From positions 1 to 64,000 of the forward strand of contig NZ_BMQA01000008.1 of NCBI RefSeq assembly GCF_014647875.1: 64,000 nucleotides of DNA. The letters run 5' to 3'. Below, piece after piece: positions 1 through 10,086 of this stretch (its first letter is position 1; each line of letters begins with the position of its first letter). Below the pieces are notes generated by a model, which saw only the letters and a program-made list of their open reading frames with translations, did no database searches and was not told the DNA's origin. Source of the stretch: Streptomyces brasiliensis. GTDB taxonomy: Bacteria; Actinomycetota; Actinomycetes; Streptomycetales; Streptomycetaceae. A program made the translations under genes and the position numbers.

Positions 1-56
1 ATGCGGCCAACCCGCACCAACCCCCGAACCCCACCACCGGACCTAACAAAGCCCTA

Positions 57-1025
57 CTAGTCCCCCTGACCGAGAACCCGGACCGGGGCACCGTCCAGGT
101 AGGCCTGGATGTTCTCCACGGCTTGGCCGTAGTAGCGCTCGTAGTTGGCGCGGGACACATAGCCGAGGTGCGGGGTGGCGAGCAGGCGCGGTGCGGTGCG
201 CATCGGGTGGTCGGCGGGCAGAGGTTCGACGTCGAAGACGTCGACACCGGCACCGGCGATGCGGCCCTCCTGCAGCGCGGCGAGCAGCGCGTCCTGGTCG
301 ACGATCGCGGCTCGCGAAGTGTTGATCAGGTACGCGGTCGGCTTCAGCAGGGCGAGTTCGGCGGCTCCCAGCAGGCCACGGGTGCGGTCACTCAGCGCGA
401 GGTGCACGGACACGAAGTCGCTGCTCATGAGCAGCTCCTCCGTGGAGGGCGCCAGGCGTACGCCGACCTCGTCGGTGCGCTCCTTGGTGAGGTTCCGGCT
501 CCAGGCGGTGACCTCCATGCCGAAGGCGAGCCCGACCTGTGCCACCCGGCTGCCGATCTTGCCCAGGCCGAGCAGCCCGAGCGTGCGGCCGTGCAGGTCC
601 GCGCCGACGGTGGACTGCCAGCGACCACCGTCGCGCAGGGCGTTGCTCTCCTGGACGATGCCGCGGGCGAGGCCGAGGAGCAGGGCCCAGGTGAGCTCGA
701 CCGGCGGGGTGGCGGAACTCTGGGTCCCGCACACGGTGATGCCGTTGGCCTGCGCAGCCGCGTAGTCGATCACCGCGTTGCGCATGCCGGAGGCGACCAG
801 CAGCTTCAGGCGGGGCAGCCGGTTCACCAGGGTGGCCGGGAACGGCACCCGTTCCCGCAGCGTGACCACACAGTCGAAGTCGGCGAGGGCGGCGACGAGG
901 GCGTCCTCGCCGCCGAAGTGCTCGGTGAAGGAGACGACCCCCACACCGCCGCCCAGTGCCGACCAGTCGGCTGATGTGACCGCCACGTTCTGGAAGTCGT
1001 CGAGTACGGCGCAGCGGAATCGCAT
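57..1025 (-). CDS. D-2-hydroxyacid dehydrogenase, NAD-dependent
   Basis: Predicted cytosolic 2-hydroxyacid dehydrogenase (322 aa) that interconverts a 2-keto acid and a D-2-hydroxy acid with NAD(P). The Rossmann motif GLLGLGKIGSRVA is in the middle of the protein. The family catalytic set is visible: Arg in NTSRAAIVD, Glu in DVFDVEPLP and His in ATPHLGYVS. The start at 1025 (MRFRCAVLDDF) is chosen over one eight codons upstream because GGGAGGA lies five bases before it. Length is normal for the family. The substrate cannot be read from the sequence; phosphoglycerate-dehydrogenase-like and glyoxylate-reductase-like members look alike. The nearest gene upstream is transcribed the same way but ends in a terminator hairpin, so this gene probably has its own promoter. 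Confidence 0.85.
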   Translation of the reverse strand: MRFRCAVLDDFQNVAVTSADWSALGGGVGVVSFTEHFGGEDALVAALADFDCVVTLRERVPFPATLVNRLPRLKLLVASGMRNAVIDYAAAQANGITVCGTQSSATPPVELTWALLLGLARGIVQESNALRDGGRWQSTVGADLHGRTLGLLGLGKIGSRVAQVGLAFGMEVTAWSRNLTKERTDEVGVRLAPSTEELLMSSDFVSVHLALSDRTRGLLGAAELALLKPTAYLINTSRAAIVDQDALLAALQEGRIAGAGVDVFDVEPLPADHPMRTAPRLLATPHLGYVSRANYERYYGQAVENIQAYLDGAPVRVLGQGD

Positions 1026-1126
1026 GTCATTCCTCCCGGGGATGCTCACTGTCGGGGCACGGGCGGGCGCCCGGCGGGGGTGTTGTCCTGTCGGGCGGCT
1101 TCCTCGGCAAAGCCCCGGTATTCGGA

Positions 1127-1162
1127 AAAGGCCGGCTCACGGACGTACGTGAACCGGCCTTT
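1127..1162 (-). terminator. intrinsic terminator of the secreted-protein gene
   Basis: Perfect inverted repeat with 14-base arms (AAAGGCCGGCTCAC and GTGAACCGGCCTTT, with one mispair) around an 8-base loop. It lies 47 bases past the stop of the 1209-3806 gene and has short A and T runs at its ends, so it could work in both directions. Confidence 0.75.
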
Positions 1163-1208
1163 CGCGTGGCGACCCTCTCGGGTCCCCCCGCATTCGCCCT
1201 TCATTTTC

Positions 1209-3806
1209 TCAGCGGACGTCCACGAAGTCCCCGCCGGCGTTGGCCGCGGCCGTGGTGGACGTGCCGACGAAGCTGTAGCGCCAGTAGCCGTCCACGGACG
1301 CCGTGACCGTGGTCTTCAGATTTCCGGTGCTGTTCGTCGTGACCGTCTTCACGGTCGCGTACGTGGCCGCACCCTTTTTACGGAACTGGAGCTTGACCTT
1401 CTGGCCGGTGTAGCCGTGATAACCGCCCAACGTCTCCCAGTCCGCGCGGGCGAGCTTTCCGGTGATGGTGAGCGTCTTGCCCTTGGTCACCGGCTCGGGG
1501 GACGCGTTGGCCGTCAGGGTCGCGTCGCGCAGCAGGGACTGCGTGGCGGCGGCGTGCTGATCGACGTGTCCCGTGCCGTCCGCCGACTCGGCCCAGGCCG
1601 CGACCTTCCATGTGCCGGCGAAGGCGTTGCGGCCGAGGGTCTGACGCGGCTCGATGTACGCGAACCGGGCCTCACAGGTCGAGGTGGTCGCGTCGGCCTT
1701 GGTGCACATCGCCGGCCAGGGGCTGTGGAGAACCGCGTCGGGAGCGTCGTACGACCCCCGGTAGAGGTACATGTCGCCGCGCGCGATCCCGGACGGATCG
1801 GTCGCGGTGAACTTCGCCTCGAACTCCTGGAGCGGCTCGTCGGTGAGCTCCACCGGCTTGCCGCCGTGCACGACGAGGCTCGAGATGCGGGTCGCGCCCA
1901 CCCGCTCGTCGCCCTGCGGCGCCGGCCCCGCGAAGGCCCGTCCGATGGTGCGGGTGAGGCTGCCGCCCTGGTCGTCGGCCGCGGTGACGCGCAGGGAGAC
2001 GAAGGAGGCGGTGGCGGGGACGTCCAACGGGGCGGAACCGTCGGCGACGGACAGCTCGGTCCAGGTGGCGCCGTCGTCCGTCGAGTACGCCAGGCCCGTG
2101 ATCCTCGTGTTGGCGTGGACCGCGTCCACGGCGCGGGTGGTGGCGCTCGCGTCGATCCGCACCGGACCGGCGGCCGCGCGGCCCCTCGCGTCGAGCCCCG
2201 AGACCTTCACCTGGGCGTCGATCAGCGGGAGCTCCTTGCCGCTGCCCGCGTAGCCCGAGCGGAACGTCCACTCGTTGTGCACGTCCGTCGACAGGCGGGC
2301 GTACGGGACATGGCGGTGGACGGTCTGCTCGAGGGTGTACGTCTGCGGAGCCGTCGGCACGCTCGACGACATCAGACCATGGGACGCGTCCAGGCCCGAC
2401 GCCTGGGCGTAGGTGACGCCGTCGGCCCCGGTCAGCCGGTACGCGTACGTCGCCCGGAAGTCGTGGCCTGTGTGGCCCGCGGTGTCGCCGAAGGTGTGCG
2501 TCTCGGAGAGCGAGGCCTTGCCGTTGTACCACTGCGAGCCGAGCGACGAGCCGCGCACCGGCTGCAGCGGGGCCGCGCCCAGCACCTCGCCGGCGCCGGC
2601 GCCGGCGGGCAGGGTGCGGTCGGGCAGGATCAGGTTCACGTCAGTGGTGCCGTAGTCGAGGAACCGCCCGTACGTGACGCCGGGGGTGACGTACTCGGTG
2701 ACGGAGCCGGCCACCGGCACCGGGCCGCCGATGTAGACGCCCGTCCACTCTCCGAAGTCGGGGACGCTCTCCAGGGTCGCGGTCGTACGGGTGCCGGGTG
2801 CGTCGACCCGGGTGACGGTCTTCGCCAGCGCGGACGTACGGACCGTCGCGACGGGCGAGGCGGGCACCGTGGTGGTGAAGCTGTGCGTGAGGTCGTAGCG
2901 GTAGGGGCTCGGCACGTTCGCCGAGGCCCCCTTCTTCCCCAGTACGTCGTGGACGCGCAGCGAGACGCCCTTCTGCGAGAACGGGGTGACGTACACCTTG
3001 CCGGAGCCCCCGCCGGCGAAGCCCGCCAGGTCACCGCCCGGGACGCTGAGCCACACTGCGGAGCCCTGCCGGGTGGCCGTGGTGTCGTCGGTGCGGATCG
3101 CGGTCTCCTTGGCCGCGCTCTGGTCGAAGCTGACGGTCATGGCGGCCGAACCGACCGTGAAGGCACGGGTGAGCAGATAGCTCGGCTGCTGCCAGTCCAT
3201 GTGCAGCGCGACCGAGAAGTAGTCGCCCGGCGGCAGTTTCACGGTCGCCGTGGGGCCGAGGGCGTCGCTGTCGACCAGGTACGACGCCCAGGTCGAGCGG
3301 TTCCAGACGTAGAAGTACTTGCTCTGCACGGCGGCGTGCGTGATCGTCAGCTTCACCGCGTAGGTCGGCGTGGCGGCGCTCATCGTCGTGAGACCGCTGC
3401 TCAGGGTCTGTGTGCGGGTGTCTGCGGCGCCCGCCGAGGTCAGCGGGAGGCTCGCCGCCGTACGGTCCGCTGTGTGCGGCCCTGCCGGCCGCACGGTCAC
3501 GATGCCGTTCGTGGTGGCGACGGCGTAGCGCGGCGCACGCGCCCCGGCGCCCTGGGGCTGCCGCGTGACATGGACGTCACGTCCGCCGACGAGTTCGACG
3601 CGCCCGTCGTCCCCCAGCCGGGCGCTCGGCGCCTCATGGTGTGCCGGGCCGGTCGCGGCGGAGACCGTCCCGACCGTGCCTCTCGCGGCCGGCTCGCCGT
3701 CCGCTGCCGTCGCGACGCCCGCGGCCTGCGCCGAGGCCGCCAACGCGACCGCGCACAGACCCACCTCGATCGATCTTCGGACACGGCTGTGCGAAAACCC
3801 GGACAT
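1209..3806 (-). CDS. large secreted protein of unknown function
   Basis: An 865-aa protein with an N-terminal export signal: basic SRVRRS, then a hydrophobic stretch, then alanine-rich [11 protein letters not shown] around residues 20-35. The remainder is Thr/Ser/Gly-rich and looks all-beta. The last ~95 residues (from about [18 protein letters not shown]) resemble an Ig-like or carboxypeptidase-regulatory-like beta sandwich of the kind found at the C-termini of many actinobacterial secreted proteins. I recognise no catalytic motif, no sortase signal and no lipobox. It begins 134 bp from the divergent phosphatase gene and ends at a clear terminator, so it is likely monocistronic. A role at the cell surface or in the medium is inferred from export only. 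Confidence 0.7.
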   Translation of the reverse strand: MSGFSHSRVRRSIEVGLCAVALAASAQAAGVATAADGEPAARGTVGTVSAATGPAHHEAPSARLGDDGRVELVGGRDVHVTRQPQGAGARAPRYAVATTNGIVTVRPAGPHTADRTAASLPLTSAGAADTRTQTLSSGLTTMSAATPTYAVKLTITHAAVQSKYFYVWNRSTWASYLVDSDALGPTATVKLPPGDYFSVALHMDWQQPSYLLTRAFTVGSAAMTVSFDQSAAKETAIRTDDTTATRQGSAVWLSVPGGDLAGFAGGGSGKVYVTPFSQKGVSLRVHDVLGKKGASANVPSPYRYDLTHSFTTTVPASPVATVRTSALAKTVTRVDAPGTRTTATLESVPDFGEWTGVYIGGPVPVAGSVTEYVTPGVTYGRFLDYGTTDVNLILPDRTLPAGAGAGEVLGAAPLQPVRGSSLGSQWYNGKASLSETHTFGDTAGHTGHDFRATYAYRLTGADGVTYAQASGLDASHGLMSSSVPTAPQTYTLEQTVHRHVPYARLSTDVHNEWTFRSGYAGSGKELPLIDAQVKVSGLDARGRAAAGPVRIDASATTRAVDAVHANTRITGLAYSTDDGATWTELSVADGSAPLDVPATASFVSLRVTAADDQGGSLTRTIGRAFAGPAPQGDERVGATRISSLVVHGGKPVELTDEPLQEFEAKFTATDPSGIARGDMYLYRGSYDAPDAVLHSPWPAMCTKADATTSTCEARFAYIEPRQTLGRNAFAGTWKVAAWAESADGTGHVDQHAAATQSLLRDATLTANASPEPVTKGKTLTITGKLARADWETLGGYHGYTGQKVKLQFRKKGAATYATVKTVTTNSTGNLKTTVTASVDGYWRYSFVGTSTTAAANAGGDFVDVR

Positions 3807-3939
3807 CGGTCCCCCCTCTTGGCCCTACCCCTTGAAAATCACTCCCGGCCCATCCCTCGCAGGAGTCGATCGGCTCACTTTAGAGGGCCGGGCTCCGGGC
3901 CGACATCCTCCGATCAGCCATTGATGCTACAAAGGATGG

Positions 3940-6636
3940 ATGGCGGGATTTTTCACCCGCTTCAGGCGCATATCTTCGCGATCGTTGTTCAGCAAGAGCC
4001 CCCTGAGCGTGGCCGGGCAGGTCCTCGTGCTGCAGGCGGTCCTGGTGCTACTCCTCGTCGCCTTCACCGTCTTCGCTCTTGTGCTCCAGGCCGAATGGGA
4101 CACCAGCGCCGAGGCCAAACGGCGTTCGATCGCCGTGGCGCACACCTTCGCCCACTCTCCCGGCGTCGCCGCGGCGCTGCAGACGCCTGAACCCTCGAAG
4201 GTGCTCCAGCCCCTGACCGAGGCTGGGCGCAAGGCCGCCGGGGTCGACTTCATCGTGGTCATGAACACCGAGGGCATCCGCTACACCCACCCCGTCCCCA
4301 GCCGTATCGGCAAGCGCTTCGTCGGCAGGATCGAGCCGTCGCTGCACGGACAGGTCTACACCGAGAGCGTTCACGGCCCCCTCGGCCGCGAGGTGCAGGC
4401 GACCGTGCCCATCAAGGACGCGAACGGAAAGATCATCGCTCTCGTGTCCGCCGGGATGAAGGTCAAGAACGTCACGGGATGGGTGGTCCAGCAGCTGCCG
4501 ATCATCCTGGGCACCGGTCTGGTCGTCCTCCTGATGGCCACCGGCGGAACCGCCCTCGTGGGCCGGCGGCTGCGGCGGCAGACCCACAGCCTGGCGCCGG
4601 ACGATCTCTCCCGCATGTACGAGCACCACGACGCGGTGCTGCACGCCGTACGCGAGGGCGTCCTCATCGTCGGCGGCGACCGGCGACTGGTACTGGCGAA
4701 CGACGAAGCCAGACGGCTGCTCGACCTGCCCAAGGACGCCGAGGACAGGCACGTGGGCGAGCTGGCCGGCCTCGACCCGGAGATCATGGCGGTGCTGGTG
4801 TCCGGCCGCGAGGCCACCGACGAGGTGATGTTCGCCGGGGAACGCCTGCTCGCGGTCAACCAGCGGCCCACGGACCGTGACGGGGGGCCGCAGGGCACCG
4901 TGATGACACTGCGGGACTCCACCGAGCTGCAGAAGGTCTCCGGCGGGGCCGAGCTGGCCCGCGAGCGGCTCAAGCTGCTCTACGACGCCGGGCTGGGCGT
5001 CGGCACCACCCTCGACGTCACCCGTACGGCCGACGAACTGGCCCGGGTGGCCGTACCCCGGTTCGCCGACTTCGTCACGGTGGATCTCGCCGACGCCGTG
5101 CTGCACGGCGAGGAACCGAGCCGCACGGCGACGGGCCTGCGCCGCATCGCCCTGCACGGGGTCGGCGCCGATCCCCCGCTCTACGAGAAGGGCCGCCTGA
5201 TCGACTTTGCGTCGTCCACGCCCCAGGCGCGCGGCTACAGCACCGGCCGCCCGACGCTGGTGACCGACCTGTCGACGGACACCGGCTGGCGCGAGCAGGA
5301 CCCGGCACTCACCCAGGCCGCCCTGGACCACGGCATCCACTCGTTGGTCGCCGTGCCGATCCGGGCCCGCGGCACCGTGCTGGGCATGGCCAACCTGTGG
5401 CGTTCCAAGGAGCACGCGCCGTTCGACGAGGAGGAGCTGTCGCTGGCGGAGGAGCTGGTGGCGCGGGCCGCCGTCAGCATCGACAACGCCCGCCGCTACA
5501 CCCGCGAGCACGCCCTTGCGGTCACCCTCCAGCGCAGCCTGCTGCCGCGGGCCCTGCCCGAGCTGAGCGCCCTCGAGGTCGGCTACCGCTATCTGCCCGC
5601 CCAGTCCGGGGTCAGCGGCGACTGGTTCGACGTGATCCCGCTGCCCGGCAGCCGGGTGGCGCTGGCCGTCGGCGACGTGGTCGGCCACGGGCTGCATGCG
5701 GCCGCAACCATGGGCCGGCTGCGCACCGCTGTGGACAACTTCACCACGCTCGACCTGCCGCCGGACGAACTGCTGAGCCATCTCGACGATCTCGTGGCCC
5801 GCATCGACCAGGACGAGTCGCCCACCCGCGTCGTGGGCGCCACCTGCCTCTACGCGATCTACGATCCCGTGACGCGGAGCTGCGCCATGGCGCGCGCGGG
5901 TCATCTCGCGCCCGCGTTGGTCCACCCCGACGGCAGCGTCACCTTCTGCGACCTGCCCGCGGGTCCGCCGCTCGGCATCGGCGGCATGCCGTTCCAGACG
6001 GCGCACATGGACCTGGCGGAGGGCACCCAGCTCGTCCTGTACACCGACGGGCTCATCGAGGACCGCAGGCGCGATCTGGACGTGGGGATGGAACTGCTGG
6101 CCGCGGCGCTCGCGGGCCACCCCGACCGGTCGCCCGAGGAGAGCTGCCGGACCGTACTGGAGGAGCTGCTGCCGGAGCGGCCCAAGGACGACGTCGCCCT
6201 GCTCATCGCCCGCACCCGGCCGCTGCCGCCCGACCGGATCGCCGACTGGGACGTGCCCGCCGATCCGGCGGCCGTCTCCCGGTTGCGCGAGGCCGCGTCC
6301 GCGAAGCTCGACGAGTGGGGCCTGATCGAGCCGACCTTCAACATGGAACTCGTCCTGAGCGAACTCGTCACCAACGCCATCCGGCACGGCTGCGAACCGA
6401 TCCATGTCCGGCTGATCCACGACCGCACCCTGATCTGCGAGGTCGCCGACGGCAGCAGCACCTCACCGCACCTGCGCTACGCCGCGACGACCGACGAGGG
6501 CGGCCGCGGCCTGTTCCTGGTGGCCCGGATGGCCGAACGCTGGGGCACCCGCTACACACCCCAGGGCAAGGTGATCTGGGCCGAACTGGCGCTGACGGAA
6601 AGCACCGGGCTGCCCGACTTCACGGAGCTGCTCTAG
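3940..6636 (+). CDS. membrane-bound SpoIIE-family PP2C phosphatase with PAS, GAF and HATPase domains
   Basis: 898-aa sensor phosphatase. Order: transmembrane helix (~24-50), extracytoplasmic CitA/DcuS-like sensor region (~51-183), second helix (~187-208), PAS domain (~225-325), GAF domain (~345-515), SpoIIE PP2C domain (~540-755), and a C-terminal GHKL ATPase domain like the RsbW/SpoIIAB anti-sigma kinases. Metal-binding PP2C motifs are present (SGDWFD, VGDVVGHG, YTDGLIEDR, PKDDVAL). The ATPase domain keeps ELVTNAIRHG (N box) and EGGRGLFLV (G box). Such proteins dephosphorylate anti-anti-sigma factors, and the kinase domain may phosphorylate the same partner, giving a two-way switch. AAAGGA lies three bases before the ATG, a close spacing. 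No sigma or anti-anti-sigma gene is adjacent, so the partner acts from elsewhere. Confidence 0.9.
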   Translation: MAGFFTRFRRISSRSLFSKSPLSVAGQVLVLQAVLVLLLVAFTVFALVLQAEWDTSAEAKRRSIAVAHTFAHSPGVAAALQTPEPSKVLQPLTEAGRKAAGVDFIVVMNTEGIRYTHPVPSRIGKRFVGRIEPSLHGQVYTESVHGPLGREVQATVPIKDANGKIIALVSAGMKVKNVTGWVVQQLPIILGTGLVVLLMATGGTALVGRRLRRQTHSLAPDDLSRMYEHHDAVLHAVREGVLIVGGDRRLVLANDEARRLLDLPKDAEDRHVGELAGLDPEIMAVLVSGREATDEVMFAGERLLAVNQRPTDRDGGPQGTVMTLRDSTELQKVSGGAELARERLKLLYDAGLGVGTTLDVTRTADELARVAVPRFADFVTVDLADAVLHGEEPSRTATGLRRIALHGVGADPPLYEKGRLIDFASSTPQARGYSTGRPTLVTDLSTDTGWREQDPALTQAALDHGIHSLVAVPIRARGTVLGMANLWRSKEHAPFDEEELSLAEELVARAAVSIDNARRYTREHALAVTLQRSLLPRALPELSALEVGYRYLPAQSGVSGDWFDVIPLPGSRVALAVGDVVGHGLHAAATMGRLRTAVDNFTTLDLPPDELLSHLDDLVARIDQDESPTRVVGATCLYAIYDPVTRSCAMARAGHLAPALVHPDGSVTFCDLPAGPPLGIGGMPFQTAHMDLAEGTQLVLYTDGLIEDRRRDLDVGMELLAAALAGHPDRSPEESCRTVLEELLPERPKDDVALLIARTRPLPPDRIADWDVPADPAAVSRLREAASAKLDEWGLIEPTFNMELVLSELVTNAIRHGCEPIHVRLIHDRTLICEVADGSSTSPHLRYAATTDEGGRGLFLVARMAERWGTRYTPQGKVIWAELALTESTGLPDFTELL

Positions 6637-6844
6637 TCCTTCAGGCCGGCCGGGCGGCAAGCGGTCTTCGGCCGGCACTCGGCAATCGGAAAGAGCTCAT
6701 TGTTCAATGATCTGAAATGCAGTATCTCGACACGCCGAATTCCGCCGTTCGATGGATTATCGCCGAACCTGCGTTTGGCCGAGGGCGCGGGGTCACGCAT
6801 TGCTGGCATCTTGAGGGCTTCAGTCGGCATTCCGGGAGGTCCCC

Positions 6845-8392
6845 TTGCAAGCCCCGTCCACCAGCCTCAGCACGAGCCTCCCCGCACAACAATCAACCCT
6901 CGGCCAAAAAGCCGAGAGCGAATCGACGCGCAACAGCCGGTTCGACGGCGCATGGTGGGCCTGGGCCATGGCGGGGGCGCTTTTCTTCGTCTACGCGGCC
7001 TTGTCACTGCGCATCCATCACCGGATGCTCTCCAACAGCTATGACCTGGGGATCTTCGAACAGGTCGTCCGCTCGTACGCGGACGGGCATCTGCCCGTCT
7101 CCGAGTTGAAGGGGCCCGGCTACCCCATCCTGGGGGATCACTTCTCTCCCATCCTCGCTCTCGTCGCACCCTTCTACGCGCTGCACCGTTCAGCGGGAAC
7201 CCTGCTCGTGGTGCAGGCCGCGCTGATCGCCCTGAGCGTGGTCCCGCTGACGCTCTGGGCGCGCCGATCCCTGGGTTCACTGGCCGGCGCGGTGATCGGT
7301 GCCTGCTACGGGCTCTCGTGGGGCATCGCGAGCGCCGTCGGCTTCGACTTCCACGAAGTCGCCTTCGCGGCTCCGCTGCTCGCGTTCTCCCTCACCGCCC
7401 TCGGCAGCGGTCGGCTGACCGCCGCCGCGTGGTGGGCGTTGCCGCTGCTGCTCGTGAAGGAGGATCTCGGGCTCACGGTCGCCGTGATCGGCCTGGTCAT
7501 CGCCTGGCGCGGGCCCCGCAAGCTCGGATTCATGACCGCGGGGCTCGGTCTGGCCGGGACGCTGCTGGCCCTGCTGGTGATCCTGCCGGCCTTCAACCCG
7601 ACCGGTTCGTTCGCCTATTGGTTCCTTGCTGACAACCCCGCGGGCAGTGCGAGCGCTTCGGGTGCGGGTGCCGGCACCGGATTCCTGGACCTGCTGTCCA
7701 GGAGCACGGTGGGTCTCGTCGTCCCGCAGACCAAGGTGTCGACTCTCGCGCTCATGCTGGCTCCGACCGTGTTCCTGGCCCTGCGGTCGCCCCTGCTGTG
7801 GGCCGCCCTCCCGACGCTCGCCTGGCGCTTCTTCTCCAACAATTACGTCCACTGGGGCACCGGCTACCACTACTCGCTGGTCCTGATGCCGATCGTCTTC
7901 GCCGCCTTCGTCGACGCCCTGGTCCAACGAGGCACGCGGCCCGCCGGCCTGAAGCGGTACCTCGCCGGAGCGGCCGCGGTCAGTCTGCTGATCCTGCCGA
8001 GCTTTCCGTTCTGGCAGCTCCTCAACCCAGGCACCTGGCGGGCGGATCCACGCGTCGCCGTCGCCCACAGCCTGATGACGAAGATCCCGGACGACGCCAC
8101 GGTCCAGGCATCGACCTATCTGGTCCCGCAGCTCACCAACCGCACGAGCGTCAGCCTGTACGGCTACCCGGTCAGCCGTCCCAATCCTCAGTGGATCATG
8201 GTGGACACCTGGGTGTCGCCACGCTGGCGGTGGCCGCTCACGTACGAAACGGAGCACGCTCTGCTGACCCAGGCCCAGAGACAGGGCTACCGCACCGTGG
8301 CCGACCGTGACGGCTTCATCCTGCTGCACCGCACCTGGCCCCAGCGCGAACCGATCACCGGCGACCTGGACGCCTCCGAGCACAAGGGCTGA
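6845..8392 (+). CDS. DUF2079 polytopic membrane protein
   Basis: 515-aa integral membrane protein. About ten hydrophobic segments follow a Ser/Gln-rich cytosolic N-terminus; the first helix starts near WWAWAMAGALFF. The motif region SYDLGIFEQVVRSYADG, with Asp and Glu after the first helix, is typical of DUF2079 proteins, which resemble GT-C glycosyltransferases that use lipid-linked sugar donors. The start is TTG, supported by GGGAGGT four bases upstream. The gene precedes a family 2 glycosyltransferase by 66 bp on the same strand, so the two may be co-transcribed and act in surface glycosylation. The GT-C relation is family knowledge; the substrate is unknown. Confidence 0.75.
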   Translation: MQAPSTSLSTSLPAQQSTLGQKAESESTRNSRFDGAWWAWAMAGALFFVYAALSLRIHHRMLSNSYDLGIFEQVVRSYADGHLPVSELKGPGYPILGDHFSPILALVAPFYALHRSAGTLLVVQAALIALSVVPLTLWARRSLGSLAGAVIGACYGLSWGIASAVGFDFHEVAFAAPLLAFSLTALGSGRLTAAAWWALPLLLVKEDLGLTVAVIGLVIAWRGPRKLGFMTAGLGLAGTLLALLVILPAFNPTGSFAYWFLADNPAGSASASGAGAGTGFLDLLSRSTVGLVVPQTKVSTLALMLAPTVFLALRSPLLWAALPTLAWRFFSNNYVHWGTGYHYSLVLMPIVFAAFVDALVQRGTRPAGLKRYLAGAAAVSLLILPSFPFWQLLNPGTWRADPRVAVAHSLMTKIPDDATVQASTYLVPQLTNRTSVSLYGYPVSRPNPQWIMVDTWVSPRWRWPLTYETEHALLTQAQRQGYRTVADRDGFILLHRTWPQREPITGDLDASEHKG

Positions 8393-8458
8393 TTTCGCCG
8401 TGGACACGTTCTGGTCAATGAGTCCGCACCGGAAAAGAGTTGAGAGCGTGGTGCTGCC

Positions 8459-9595
8459 ATGAAGCCCTCCATCTGCCTGTGCATGATCGTCAAGAACGAG
8501 GCAGGCGTCATCGAGCGATGCCTTGCGTCCGTCCGTGATCTGGTGGACACCTGGGTGATCTCGGACACCGGATCGACCGACGGAACCCAGCAGTTGATCC
8601 GCCGTGCGCTCGACGGAATCCCGGGCGAACTCCACGAGGAACCCTGGGTCAATTTCGGGCACAACCGGACCCTGAACATCCAGCATGCCCGCGGCAGGGC
8701 CGACTATCTGCTGCTCCTCGACGCGGACCACGTCGTCAGACGGGACGGGCCTCTTCACCGGCTGACCGGCGACGCGTACATGCTCCGGCACGAAGGCGCC
8801 ACCGAATACCGGATCAGGCGCCTGGTACGCGGTGACCTCCCGTGGCGATACGTGGGCGTCACCCACGAATACCTCACCGCCGACGGGAACGAGAATCAGG
8901 AGAACCTCGATGCGCTGGTCATCGAGGACCACGCGGACGGCGGCTCGCGGCACGACAAGTTCGAGCGCGACGCGCGCCTGCTCAGCGCCGAGATGGAACG
9001 CGAACCCAGCAACACCCGCACGGTCTTCTACCTGGCCCAGACCATGCGTGACATGGGCAACACCCCCGAGGCGATCAGACTGTACGAACGCCGCGCGGCG
9101 ATGGGCGGCTGGGTGGAGGAGGTCTACTACTCCCTGCTCCAGGCCGGCATCCTGCACGCCGCGTCGGGTGACTGGCCGGCCGGGATGGACGCTCTGATCC
9201 GGGCCTGGGAGTCTCGTCCGCAACGGCTCGAAGCGTGTTACGAACTGGCCTCGCGGCTACGCGGCATGGGCCGGCACCACATGGCGCACGCGATCGTCGT
9301 CGCCGGCCTGGACAAGGAACAGCCGGACGACATCCTGTTCACCCAGCCATGGGTCTACCGCTGGGGCCTGCTGTCCGAGTTCTCGATCACGGCGTACTGG
9401 GTCGGCGACTTCAGGGGTTCGCTACGAGCGTGCGACCGCCTGCTCTCCATGCCCGACCTGCCCCCGGCCCACCGCAAACAGACCGTCGTCAACCGCGAGT
9501 TCGCCGTGCGCAAACTCGCCACGATCCCGGTGCCGGGCAACAACCTCAGGGGCGGCAAGGGCAAGCAGCGCCAGAAGGGCGCGCCATCCCGCTGA
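8459..9595 (+). CDS. family 2 glycosyltransferase with C-terminal helical repeats
   Basis: 378 aa. The N-terminus (ICLCMIVKNEAGVIERCL, then WVISDTGSTDGT) is the GT-A fold of family 2 transferases, and LLLDADHV gives the metal/nucleotide-binding DxD-type motif. After about residue 180 the sequence turns helical and TPR-like (e.g. YLAQTMRDMGNTPEAIRLYERR), as in glycan-related proteins that pair a short GT2 domain with TPRs. No membrane segment or signal peptide, so it acts in the cytosol. It follows the DUF2079 gene and lies 490 bp before a Thr-rich collagen-like gene whose GPT triplets could be glycosylation sites; that link is inference. Confidence 0.85.
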   Translation: MKPSICLCMIVKNEAGVIERCLASVRDLVDTWVISDTGSTDGTQQLIRRALDGIPGELHEEPWVNFGHNRTLNIQHARGRADYLLLLDADHVVRRDGPLHRLTGDAYMLRHEGATEYRIRRLVRGDLPWRYVGVTHEYLTADGNENQENLDALVIEDHADGGSRHDKFERDARLLSAEMEREPSNTRTVFYLAQTMRDMGNTPEAIRLYERRAAMGGWVEEVYYSLLQAGILHAASGDWPAGMDALIRAWESRPQRLEACYELASRLRGMGRHHMAHAIVVAGLDKEQPDDILFTQPWVYRWGLLSEFSITAYWVGDFRGSLRACDRLLSMPDLPPAHRKQTVVNREFAVRKLATIPVPGNNLRGGKGKQRQKGAPSR

Positions 9596-9643
9596 CACGC
9601 TGACGGCCGAGGCCCTCACCGGCCCGTACGCCGTATCCGGAAT

Positions 9644-9697
9644 CACCGCGGCCGCCCAGCCCGCCTCGAACAAGGGTCCCGCCGGGCGGCCGCGGTG
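9644..9697 (+). terminator. hairpin downstream of the glycosyltransferase gene
   Basis: Perfect 14-bp inverted repeat (CACCGCGGCCGCCC at 9644-9657 and its complement at 9684-9697) about 50 bases past the stop of the glycosyltransferase. No U-tract follows, as is common in high-GC bacteria. Confidence 0.55.
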
Positions 9698-10086
9698 CAG
9701 GCCGAGCATGGCAGGCAAGGGGGCCCGGTTCGCGGGTCTCCGGGCCGGACCGAGCCACAACAGCGCGCGGCGCCCTTTCAGCCACCTGCGATCAGCAGCG
9801 CCGCGCCGTCGGATACGACCCCCCGCGCCATCCGCACCCCGCTTCGAGGAATTCCGCGACTTTCACGGAATCGATTCCTCATGGCCGGCACCGACGAAAT
9901 CCTGAAGAAATCCGCATTCGAGGTGCGCCGCCATGAGGCATCGAGACACTGCAGCACGGCGGCTATTAGCTGATTAATGCGGGCTTTCTGAGCGATATGC
10001 ATGCCGCTTTCAGCCCATTTCATCGATTTTGCCTCGATTTGTAAGCGCCATATGCAGTTTGCTGCTCACAGCTCACTCACACATTT
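9698..10086 (+). promoter_or_regulatory. non-coding upstream region of the collagen-like gene
   Basis: About 390 bases with no credible gene. From roughly 9840 on it is clearly more A/T-rich than its surroundings, which suits a promoter and long leader for the gene at 10087. I could not fix a -35/-10 pair. No strong ribosome site precedes the ATG at 10087. Confidence 0.4.

Noticed and set aside
1080..4190. A 1036-codon open frame on the plus strand opposite the secreted protein
   Set aside because: Its translation is Arg/Gly-rich without domains and is the usual antisense shadow of a high-GC gene; the minus-strand frame has a signal peptide and proper codon use.
4048..6420. A 790-codon minus-strand frame inside the SpoIIE gene
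   Set aside because: It lacks any family motif, while the plus strand has a full multi-domain phosphatase.
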